A DNA stretch of 10,605 nt. Source: Pseudomonadota bacterium (lineage in GTDB: Bacteria; Myxococcota; Myxococcia; Myxococcales; Myxococcaceae). Location: NCBI GenBank assembly GCA_023424585.1, contig JAFADT010000584.1, positions 1-10,605 on the forward strand, given 5' to 3'. The notes under the pieces are model-generated. The model was not told the DNA's origin. It did no database searches and saw only the letters and a list, made by a program, of their open reading frames with translations. The stretch's first letter is position 1, and each line of letters opens with the position of its first letter. Shown here piece after piece: positions 1 through 5,298 of this stretch. The position numbers were made by a program, and so were the translations under genes.

Positions 1-417
1 CCACCAAGGCGGACGGAACGCCTCCGCGCCAGGGAGCGCCCCAAGGAGCGCCTCCATCACGACGAGCTTCTTCGCGCGCGCGGGGTGGCGCGCGGCGGTG
101 AGGAACGCGATCGGTGCGCCGAGGTCGAGGCCGATGACGATGGCGGGCTCCCGCGTGCACGCGTCGAGGACGGCGAGCGCGTCGGCGACGAGCGTGTCGA
201 GGTCGTAGCCCGACGTCGCGCGCGTCGTCGCGCCAAGGCCCCGGAGGTCCGGTGCGATGACCTGATGCTCGCTGGCGAGCGCTCGCATCACGTCCCTCCA
301 GACGAACCAGGTGTGCGGAAAGCCATGAAGGAAGAGGAGCGGCGGACCCCTGCCGGCCGATGCGACGTGGATCGCGATTCCGTTGGCCTCGATGACGTCA
401 TGCTGGAAGTCATTCAT
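1..417 (-). CDS. alpha/beta hydrolase, epoxide hydrolase/haloalkane dehalogenase-like (C-terminus cut by window edge)
   Basis: The first 139 residues of an alpha/beta-hydrolase fold protein are present and open to the window edge. Seen: a beta-strand followed by the oxyanion-hole motif HGFPHTW (residues 31-37), a DLRGLG turn (57-62), and a nucleophile elbow VIGLDLGAP (94-102). Asp98 takes the place that Ser has in esterases. In this fold an Asp nucleophile is typical of epoxide hydrolases and haloalkane or fluoroacetate dehalogenases, which hydrolyse through an ester intermediate, so that subgroup is favoured over lipases. The cap domain and the catalytic His and acid lie outside the window, so the substrate cannot be named. 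There is no signal peptide, so it is probably cytoplasmic. The start was set at the ATG giving MNDFQHD, which matches the family N-terminus; an in-frame ATG 12 bases upstream is possible, and neither has a clear ribosome site. It is divergent from an HxlR regulator with a palindrome between them, which suggests control by that regulator. Confidence 0.88.
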   Translation of the reverse strand, partial: MNDFQHDVIEANGIAIHVASAGRGPPLLFLHGFPHTWFVWRDVMRALASEHQVIAPDLRGLGATTRATSGYDLDTLVADALAVLDACTREPAIVIGLDLGAPIAFLTAARHPARAKKLVVMEALLGALPGAEAFRPPWW

Positions 418-433
418 GGGGCACACCATGTGC

Positions 434-462
434 TTGTGGATATCTGGTATCAAGAGGATACC
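434..462 (+). promoter_or_regulatory. candidate sigma70-like promoter for the HxlR gene
   Basis: TTGTGG (434-439) and GATACC (457-462) are separated by exactly 17 bp and lie about 50 bp before the regulator start codon. Each hexamer matches only three of six consensus positions, so this is tentative. The candidate -10 is the right arm of the palindrome described next, which would allow simple autorepression by steric block. Confidence 0.3.
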
Positions 463-464
463 AG
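444..464. promoter_or_regulatory. perfect inverted repeat, probable HxlR operator
   Basis: CTGGTATC (444-451), a 5-bp spacer AAGAG, and GATACCAG (457-464) form a perfect 8-bp inverted repeat. It sits in the 97-bp gap between the divergent hydrolase and HxlR genes. HxlR proteins are dimeric winged-helix repressors or activators that usually bind a palindrome in the gap next to their own gene. The position and symmetry fit; binding itself is inferred. TATC also occurs as a direct half-repeat (441-444 and 448-451). Confidence 0.6.
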
Positions 465-514
465 GAGGCGTCCAGGGCGCTTGGATGGGACCAAGGCACC
501 AGGAGGAAACCACG

Positions 515-889
515 ATGGCCGCACGCAGACCGGCAGGCCCCTTCGTCGCGACATGCCCGACGCGTGAGCTTCTCGACCAACTCGCTGACAAGTGGTCGGT
601 GCTGCTCCTGCTCGCGCTCTCCGACGGCCCGATGCGCTTCAACGCGCTGAAACGCAAGGTCGAAGGCATCACACAGAAGATGCTCGGCCAGACGCTGCGC
701 CGCCTCGAGCGGAACGGCCTCGTCGAGCGCCGCGTCTTCGCGACGGTCCCCGTCACGGTGGAATACGAGGTGACGCCGCTTGGACGCTCGCTCTATGGCA
801 TCGTTGACGCGATCCGGAACTGGTCGATCGACCACATCGGCGTAGTCAAGAAGGCGCGCGAGCGCTTTGATTCAACCCACGCTGCGTGA
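515..889 (+). CDS. HxlR-family winged helix-turn-helix transcriptional regulator
   Basis: A 124-residue protein, the usual size of the HxlR (DUF24) family. Seen in order: the N-terminal CPTRELLDQLADKWSV block (14-29) with the family's conserved Cys14 followed by Pro; the LLLLALSDGPMRFNALKR helices (30-47), typical of the 'W-x-LLIL-L-G-RRF-EL' signature; the recognition region GITQKMLGQTLRRLERNGLV (51-70); and a beta wing ending VEYEVTPLG (82-90). Known family members sense electrophiles, quinones or oxidants, often through the N-terminal Cys, and regulate an adjacent, often divergent, detoxification gene. The start is the ATG 8 bases after a perfect AGGAGG (501-506). The frame stays open 5' of this to about 383, but that segment overlaps the divergent gene and promoter and does not resemble the family. 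The divergent alpha/beta hydrolase is the obvious target. A weak CCACG/CGTGG hairpin (877-894) overlaps its stop. Confidence 0.93.
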   Translation: MAARRPAGPFVATCPTRELLDQLADKWSVLLLLALSDGPMRFNALKRKVEGITQKMLGQTLRRLERNGLVERRVFATVPVTVEYEVTPLGRSLYGIVDAIRNWSIDHIGVVKKARERFDSTHAA

Positions 890-1320
890 CGTGGCCTTCC
901 CCGCGGTTGGCAGGCACACCCCGTGGGAGAGAAGGGCGGCGAGGACGTGCCGTGCCGTCATCCAGGAGATGCACCGGTTCATGACAAACCGCAAGGGCCA
1001 CGCCTACGACGCCGGCCGCACCCATCGCCACGCGGCGTACTGCGAGACGTAGATCCACCGGGAGAGGGACATACCGGGCCCGTGGCGCTGGCGCTTGAGG
1101 TGCCCGCGCACCTGGCGCTCCACCGCGTCGTGCCCGGCAGTTCCTTCCCCGGGCAGCGTCTCCAGCGGGGCGGACACGGCACCGTCGCCTCCGCCAGCAG
1201 GCCGAAGACGACGGCATAGCGCGCGGACTCCCGTGCCCAGGCGGCATGCCCGAACTCGTGTCCCTCGTCGATGAGGGGAGAACGCTCCTGCTGGATGCCC
1301 TCCTCCAAGTCCTCTCCCGT
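872..1320 (-). pseudogene. decayed minus-strand coding remnant, unrecognised
   Basis: Between the HxlR gene and the next lipoprotein I find no intact gene. The minus strand reads as one protein-like segment only if a frame change is allowed near 1180. The upstream piece includes DEGHEFGHAAWARESARYAV (about 1265 down to 1207). The downstream piece includes GHDAVERQVRGHLKRQ (about 1137 down to 1087) and continues into RWIYVSQYAAWRWV, reaching an in-frame TAG at 1004-1006. The same frame stays open and G/C-ending to a TGA at 872-874. Third positions are highly G/C-biased in these pieces, which argues for former coding. However, the plus strand is also open over part of the region, and GC-rich DNA gives such frames by chance. 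The HEFGH string would satisfy HExxH, but nothing else supports a metalloprotease. Family unknown; this may be noncoding. Confidence 0.3.
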
Positions 1321-1399
1321 CCGATGGGTACGGCATGCGTGGTGCAAATGCAAGGCGCCTGGTTGTGCCGAATGTATTCAAACAGACGGAGGCGTGCGC

Positions 1400-1849
1400 A
1401 TGCAGACGACGAGGCGTGGTTGTTTCAGTGTGGTGATGATGGGAGTCCTCGCGGCTGCCCTTGTGGCATGCGGAGGGGAGACGGAGCCTCTCCCGGTGGC
1501 TGCTACTGGAAGCGCCGCCTCTGCTTGCGCGATGGTGGACGCGACAGACCCGGCCGTCTCGCGCATGCTGGGGGGAGCCCAACTGACGCGTCAGGGGGAG
1601 GTGACGACGCGGTATGAGGACGGAAAGAAAATCTCATCCGTGCGTGTCCTTGCCTCGCCGGAAGGGCCGCGCCAGTCCGCAAGTGCTGGCCCGGTTGTGA
1701 CAGTCACCTGCACGTCGAGCTGCAACGGGACGAGTTGCTCGTCGAATGGTTGCGACGTGAGCGAATATGGATGCTCCACCCTCTGGTGCAGCATTGGCTG
1801 CTCTGGGACTTGCACGAAGACGTCCGTGTACCAGCCCGGCGAGAAGTAG
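1400..1849 (+). CDS. small cysteine-rich lipoprotein, function unknown
   Basis: A 149-residue protein starting at an ATG 7 bases after GGAGG (1388-1392). The N-terminus is a lipoprotein signal peptide: Arg5-Arg6, a hydrophobic core (9-21) and a lipobox L21-V22-A23-C24, so Cys24 should be lipidated and the protein anchored in the cell envelope. The middle (25-98) is polar, with one further Cys43. The last 50 residues hold eight cysteines (104, 108, 113, 118, 125, 130, 134, 138) spaced 3-4-4-6-4-3-3, with many Ser, Thr and Gly between them. This could be a compact disulfide knot or a metal-binding tail. I do not recognise the family. No partner gene lies close by: upstream is decayed sequence and downstream is a 209-bp gap without an evident gene or terminator. 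Third codon positions are less G/C-biased than in neighbouring genes, as often seen in lineage-specific myxobacterial lipoproteins. Confidence 0.8.
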   Translation: MQTTRRGCFSVVMMGVLAAALVACGGETEPLPVAATGSAASACAMVDATDPAVSRMLGGAQLTRQGEVTTRYEDGKKISSVRVLASPEGPRQSASAGPVVTVTCTSSCNGTSCSSNGCDVSEYGCSTLWCSIGCSGTCTKTSVYQPGEK

Positions 1850-2058
1850 CGTCGGACCGAAGGGGGAGGCGCGTGGTTGGCTCGCGCGCATCCCGGGCGA
1901 CAGCGGCAGCATGTCGGCCCGCAGCGCGACGCCCGCGGCCCGAAGTCCAAGCTCCCTTTGGCACGAGACGCCAAGGGGCGGTTCCTTCCGAGAGCGGAGC
2001 AGCGGTGCTCGTTTCCATATGCATGCAGGGGTCGGGTCAAACGCGACGGCGTGATGAC

Positions 2059-2559
2059 ATGGTGGCTGGAAGCGGGCGGAGCTTCATTTGGGTAGGACTG
2101 CTCATGGGCTGGCTCGGGGCGGGCTGCGGATCGGCGCTCCCCGAACCTCGAGAGGAGCCCGCCCCGACGCGGCCGGATGTCGTGGACGGCCCGGGCTTCG
2201 AGCCGGGTCCGGTCATGGAGCAACCCGGGCCTTTCGAGGAGACGGACGCCGGGACCTCGGATGCGGGAGAGCCCGCGCCCCAAGGGAGAGTGGACGCCGG
2301 AACCCCATCAGCTCTTGCTAACCTGTGCCATCCTGCGCTGTCTACCTCGCGACGAGCCGGGCACGCAGAGGCAACGCGCCGGCTCTTCGAGGCCATCCCG
2401 AGCCGGTTGACTCGGGTGCAACCAGCCCTCCTGCAAGCTACCTCCTTCAGACGTGCTGGGCGAGGAGCTGAAGGGTCATCCCAACATCGGACGACGTCGC
2501 AGCTTGGGCTACGTTCGGTGAGGATGGCCGCTGGGAGCGCTATTCCAGGGCAGCACTGA
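2059..2559 (+). CDS. putative lipoprotein with Pro/Asp-rich linker, probably frameshifted in its 3' half
   Basis: The first 80 or so residues look genuine: a hydrophobic signal segment FIWVGLLMGWLGAGC ending at Cys23 (LGAGC lipobox, with Gly rather than Leu at -3), then a linker rich in Pro, Glu and Asp-Ala-Gly (DAGTSDAGEP, then RVDAGTP). Such linkers are common in myxobacterial surface lipoproteins and normally lead into a folded domain. Here, after about residue 84 (near 2310), codon choice loses its G/C third-position bias and the text becomes Arg/Ser-rich until the stop. Meanwhile protein-like text appears in other frames just downstream (next entry). I infer a frameshifted gene. The start is uncertain: no ribosome site is visible, and an in-frame ATG at 2023 would add a basic QTRRRDD n-region, putting the lipobox Cys at residue 35. 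Function unknown. Confidence 0.5.
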   Translation: MVAGSGRSFIWVGLLMGWLGAGCGSALPEPREEPAPTRPDVVDGPGFEPGPVMEQPGPFEETDAGTSDAGEPAPQGRVDAGTPSALANLCHPALSTSRRAGHAEATRRLFEAIPSRLTRVQPALLQATSFRRAGRGAEGSSQHRTTSQLGLRSVRMAAGSAIPGQH

Positions 2560-2650
2560 AGGTGGAGGGCTCGGCGCGGGGCAGCCGGTGTTGTGGGCCG
2601 CGCTTACCCGTCTGCGCCGACGTTCATGATTGACGTCACCCACAACCACC
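2472..2650 (+). pseudogene. displaced 3' remnant of the preceding lipoprotein gene
   Basis: One plus-strand frame, different from that of the preceding lipoprotein, reads AAWATFGEDGRWERYSRAAL then KVEG (about 2499-2570) and continues open to a TGA at 2631-2633. Near 2572 the neighbouring frame takes over with GQPVLWAALTRLRRRS followed by TGA. Both pieces have balanced, protein-like composition (Trp, Glu, Asp, Tyr), unlike the in-frame tail of the upstream lipoprotein. The simplest reading is at least two frameshifts in an old lipoprotein gene. No family is recognised. Confidence 0.4.
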
Positions 2651-2751
2651 GTTGCCGCACCATGGATCGTTGGTTTGGGTGGATGCGCCGCGCCCAGGCT
2701 GTGGTGCCAACCCGGGGCGCTCTTGTCCTGCCTCGTCAGTCCGTGGTTTCA

Positions 2752-2779
2752 TTGAAGCCATGTTTGGCGTATTTAAATC
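2752..2779 (+). promoter_or_regulatory. AT-rich candidate promoter for the metalloprotease gene
   Basis: TTGAAG (2752-2757) is followed after 15-16 bp by the AT-rich run TATTTAAATC (2770-2779), an obvious local AT pocket in GC-rich DNA. It lies about 60 bp upstream of the metalloprotease ATG. The spacing is slightly short for a sigma70-like site, so the assignment is tentative. Confidence 0.3.
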
Positions 2780-2836
2780 TGAGATTGCCGCCAAGCTGAT
2801 TCCTGTCACGAAACGACAACTCGCAAGGAGGAGAAC

Positions 2837-4141
2837 ATGCGGCAGCTGCGACGGTGGTCCCTGTTCACGGTGTCCCTGGGGGCCCTGGGCATGGGGATGA
2901 GTGGTTGTGGTGCGGAAGGGGAGGTGGAGGCGGGCCTCCCGGCCACGTCCTCCGAGGTGCGAGTGGAGGGGCAGGAGCTGTACACGGCCTCGACGAAGAT
3001 CTGGAAGACCTTGAGCATCCCCGTGTGCTGGGAGAACCCCACGGCGGCGAACGCGGCGGCGCGCGGCTGGGTGCGGGACCAGGTGGAGAAGACCTGGGAG
3101 ACGGTGACGAATGTGGACTTCACGGGCTGGGGCACCTGCGTGGCGGGCGCCAGCGGAATCCACATCCTGGACTCGGACACGGGGCCGCACACGGTGGGGC
3201 TGGGCAGCGCGCTCAACGGCGTGACGAACGGCATGGTGCTCAACTCCACCTTCAACAACTGGAGCACCAGCTGCAAGACGACTGTGGAGTTCTGCGTGCG
3301 CGCCATCGCGCCGCACGAGTTCGGGCATGCGCTGGGCTTTGCCCATGAGCAGAACCGCCCGGACAAGCCGGCCACCTGCCTGGACGCGCCGCAGGGCAGC
3401 AATGGCGACATCCTGGTGGGGCCGTGGGACTCGGCCTCCATCATGAATTACTGCAACCCCAGTTGGAACAACGCGGGCAACCTGAGCGCGGGGGACATCG
3501 CGGGCGCGCGCCAGTTCTACGGCTCGCCCACGTACGCGACGACAAAGAAGGACGCGGTGGACTGGGGCAACGGCAAGCTCTACTTCTTCAACGGGGGCAG
3601 CTACACGCGCTTCGACATTGCCTCGAACAAGGTGGACAACGGCTTCCCCGCCACCATCGCCACGGGTTGGGGAAACTGGCCCGCGAGCTGGACGGACGTG
3701 GATGCGACGGTGCGCTGGAATAGCAGCAAGGCCTACTTCTTCCGAGGCAACCAGTACCTGCGGTACGACATCGCGACGGACAAGGTAGATGCCGGCTATC
3801 CGCAGCCCATCTCCGGGAACTGGCCGGGCTGGCCGGCGACCTGGACGAACGTGGACGCGGTGGTGCGCTGGCCGAACGGCAAGGTCTACTTCTTCCGCGG
3901 CTCCCAATACCTGCGCTACGACGTCGCGACGGACAAGGTGGACACGGGCTATCCACAGCCCATCGCGGGAAACTGGCCGGGTGTGTGGACCAGCGGCGTG
4001 GACTACGTCGTGAATTATAACAACACCAAGGCATACTTCTTCAAGGGGCGCGAGTACGTGCGCTACGACATCGCGACGGACAAGGCGGACACGGGCTATC
4101 CACAGCCCATCGTGGGTAGCTGGCCCGGCGTGCCCTTCTAA
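2837..4141 (+). CDS. secreted lipid-anchored zinc metalloprotease (astacin/matrixin-like) with four hemopexin repeats
   Basis: A complete 434-residue extracellular endopeptidase. Residues 1-24 are a signal peptide ending in the lipobox M-S-G-C, so Cys24 is probably lipidated. After a short pro-region (25-50), the catalytic domain (about 55-230) begins at IPVCWENP. The zinc site is HEFGHALGFAHEQNRPD (160-176), with ligands His160, His164 and His170 and general base Glu161. The HEQxRxD ending is the astacin-type signature. The Met-turn is SIMNYC, with Met203. Residues 239-434 form four hemopexin repeats carrying the motifs YFFrG-x-yxRYDiaTDKvD and GYPQPI-x-gxWPG, expected to make a four-bladed propeller for substrate or surface binding. 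No cysteine-switch pro-peptide motif is visible. The start follows AAGGAGGAG (2825-2833) by 3 bases. Gene and codon use look intact. It stands alone, ending 22 bp before a hairpin. A role in degrading prey or matrix protein is inferred from the organism type. Confidence 0.95.
   Translation: MRQLRRWSLFTVSLGALGMGMSGCGAEGEVEAGLPATSSEVRVEGQELYTASTKIWKTLSIPVCWENPTAANAAARGWVRDQVEKTWETVTNVDFTGWGTCVAGASGIHILDSDTGPHTVGLGSALNGVTNGMVLNSTFNNWSTSCKTTVEFCVRAIAPHEFGHALGFAHEQNRPDKPATCLDAPQGSNGDILVGPWDSASIMNYCNPSWNNAGNLSAGDIAGARQFYGSPTYATTKKDAVDWGNGKLYFFNGGSYTRFDIASNKVDNGFPATIATGWGNWPASWTDVDATVRWNSSKAYFFRGNQYLRYDIATDKVDAGYPQPISGNWPGWPATWTNVDAVVRWPNGKVYFFRGSQYLRYDVATDKVDTGYPQPIAGNWPGVWTSGVDYVVNYNNTKAYFFKGREYVRYDIATDKADTGYPQPIVGSWPGVPF
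3773..4112 (+). repeat. tandem DNA repeats encoding hemopexin blades
   Basis: The segment starting GCGACGGACAAGG recurs at 3773, 3926 and 4073. The copies at 3926-3965 and 4073-4112 are 40 bases long, differ at a single base and are exactly 147 bp (49 codons) apart. The copy at 3773 is 153 bp earlier and more diverged. First-blade DNA is clearly more different. This indicates recent duplication or gene conversion among the last blades. Confidence 0.85.
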
Positions 4142-4163
4142 ACCAACGCACGTGATTCTCGAA

Positions 4164-4190
4164 CGACCTCAGGTGGGGTGCCTGAGGTCG
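4164..4190. terminator. perfect 10-bp hairpin between convergent genes
   Basis: CGACCTCAGG (4164-4173), loop TGGGGTG, CCTGAGGTCG (4181-4190). The stem is perfect and starts 22 bp after the metalloprotease stop. There is no T-run after it on either strand, so it is not a textbook intrinsic terminator, though it may still stop transcription or stabilise the mRNA 3' end. The stop codon of the convergent small ORF falls inside the left arm, so the structure could serve both genes. Confidence 0.6.
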
Positions 4191-4348
4191 AGTCGGCGCA
4201 GGGGTGGACTGGCGGAGCGCTGGCTGATGCAAGCGGTGAGGTGGGCATGCACCCGGGCCATGGTGCGGCAGACGCAGTCGGAGTCTTGGAGCTCCACGAG
4301 GGTGTGCCAGGAGGCTTGCCCGAAGCGGTCCTCATCCTTCGGGCGCAT
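4169..4348 (-). CDS. small hypothetical protein, unrecognised
   Basis: A 59-residue minus-strand ORF beginning MRPKDEDRFGQASWHTLVEL and ending within the convergent hairpin. It is listed because almost every codon ends in G or C and the composition is protein-like (Asp, Glu, Trp, His, with three Cys in its central and C-terminal part: DCVCRT and TACISQ). No ribosome site precedes the ATG. The frame stays open 13 codons further upstream (AAIWLDTSSF is the recognisable part), then hits a TGA, so it could be the 3' piece of a larger broken gene. The complementary plus-strand frame is also open but reads as Gly/Ala/Glu-rich text, the usual look of an antisense shadow. I know of no family. From here to 4598 I see no other gene or clear signal. 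Confidence 0.33.
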   Translation of the reverse strand: MRPKDEDRFGQASWHTLVELQDSDCVCRTMARVHAHLTACISQRSASPPLRRLDLRHPT

Positions 4349-4598
4349 AGCGGTGAAAGATGATGTGTCAAGCCAGATCGCGGCCCTTCAAGCACGTCTT
4401 GCGCGGTTGCCATAGCAGGCTCTTGAAAAGGGCTGGACTCCCGCTGGACCTACGAACCGAGGCAGAGCGTGACACGGGGGCTGCAAGAAGGGCCAGTTGA
4501 GTTGCGAGTGGTGGGCCGTACCATGTGATGGGCGCCTGATCCCTGGTATCTTCCGTTTCCGTCGGTTCCCGTCCGGCCCTCACGCAGGAATCCCAAGC

Positions 4599-5129
4599 AT
4601 GGCCAACATCGATTCTCGGTACTCTCGTCCGCAGCGCCTCTTCCGGTTCCTCCGCCTTCCGCTCCTGGTCATCCTGGTGCCCTTGAGCATGGGCAGCGGC
4701 ATGGGAGGTAGTGGCTGTGGAGATTCGGATCCTCCATGCGTGAAGGGGTGCGCCATCGAAGGGACCTATGCCGTCACGCTTGCAGAGGGGGATTCGCTGC
4801 CTGCTGGATGCATTGAGTCTGGAATCGCGCTGCCCGAAAGCCCCTTCTCCGTGTTGGTCTCTCGCGATGAGAAGGGTCAGATTGATGCGATGTTCGCGGG
4901 GCTTCGGGGAGGAACTTCCTACACGGGGGCGCCACTCTATCTGCTTGAGATGTGGATCAACCGGACGAACAAGGCAGACGAGCCCTACTCCACGTCGCTG
5001 AAGGGAAAGTTCACCCAGGCTCCGGACAAGGCCACCGACCCTGCCACCTTCGAGGGAACTTTCGAGATTGGCCTCGACTACTCGGATGTGTGCCGAGTGA
5101 CGCGTGCGTTCACGGCGGTCCGCCAGTAG
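4599..5129 (+). CDS. small secreted lipoprotein, function unknown
   Basis: A 176-residue protein. The start chosen is the ATG 8 bases after AGGAA (4586-4590); the frame is open upstream, but that text is Arg/Pro/Trp-rich and unlike a signal peptide. The N-terminus has a long basic n-region (Arg7 to Arg19), a hydrophobic core PLLVILVPLS (21-30), then a Gly/Met-rich stretch ending in the lipobox S-G-C with Cys40. The mature part contains Cys47, Cys51, Cys71 and Cys165, alternating short beta-type strands (IEGTYAVTL at 53-61, FEGTFEIGL at 151-159) and a central SPFSVLVSRDEKGQIDAMF. It looks like a small beta-sandwich stabilised by disulfides. No enzyme motif is seen. Its 3' end lies 53 bp from the remains of an opposite-strand methyltransferase. 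Cell-envelope location is well supported; the role is unknown. Confidence 0.8.
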   Translation: MANIDSRYSRPQRLFRFLRLPLLVILVPLSMGSGMGGSGCGDSDPPCVKGCAIEGTYAVTLAEGDSLPAGCIESGIALPESPFSVLVSRDEKGQIDAMFAGLRGGTSYTGAPLYLLEMWINRTNKADEPYSTSLKGKFTQAPDKATDPATFEGTFEIGLDYSDVCRVTRAFTAVRQ

Positions 5130-5182
5130 TACAGTTCGGCCATTTCGAGTCCAGGTGGCCGACGCGATTTGAGGAGAGCTCC

Positions 5183-5296
5183 CAAGCCGGTGACATGAAA
5201 GCCGAGCTTGGCGAGTTCAATCGAATGGTGTCCATGGCCGCAGCACACATCGAGGATGTTCGCACCGGGCTTCAGGTCATCGTGCCCGGGTGCATT
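5183..5296 (-). pseudogene. fragment of a class I SAM-dependent methyltransferase
   Basis: The minus strand encodes LKPGANILDVCCGHGHHSIE followed by LAKLGFHVTGL. This is motif I of Rossmann-fold methyltransferases (hydrophobic strand, then D-x-x-C/G-G-x-G-x) with the next helix and the start of the second strand. The expected acidic residue at the end of that strand is missing in this frame: GL is followed by GALLKSRRPPG. A one-base shift would give an E-L-S-S text much closer to the usual D-L-S, so a frameshift is likely at about 5180. There is no start codon and no N-terminal part; the frame runs straight into the end of the AraC gene. Nothing of the C-terminal half follows. It is a stub left by deletion or rearrangement, not a working gene. 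Confidence 0.75.
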
Positions 5297-5298
5297 TC

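Noticed and set aside
85..567. 160-codon plus-strand frame over the hydrolase
   Set aside because: Antisense shadow of the hydrolase, which has intact family motifs; the text is Arg/Glu/Asp-rich and ends inside the HxlR gene.
1207..1265. HEFGH zinc-protease motif on the minus strand
   Set aside because: Only the five-residue string fits. The flanks lack the third ligand and a Met-turn, and the frame is broken.
1692..1849. Lanthipeptide-like Ser/Thr/Cys-rich C-terminus
   Set aside because: The protein starts with a lipoprotein signal peptide rather than a RiPP leader, and no lanthionine synthetase or other modifying enzyme is nearby.
1591..2283. 230-codon minus-strand open frame
   Set aside because: Arg/Pro/Ser-rich composition, no recognisable domain, and antisense to the Cys-rich lipoprotein and the signal region of the next one.
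2636..3907. 423-codon minus-strand open frame
   Set aside because: It is antisense to the metalloprotease; the repeated 'VDLVRP/EEV.LA' text simply mirrors the hemopexin repeats.
4152..4415. 87-codon plus-strand frame after the metalloprotease
   Set aside because: It shares wobble positions with the minus-strand ORF and reads as Arg/Ser/Cys-rich text without a ribosome site; it also runs through the hairpin.
4543..4550. Second copy of CTGGTATC, the half-site of the HxlR palindrome
   Set aside because: There is no inverted partner nearby and no gene start within about 45 bp; an eight-base match can arise by chance.
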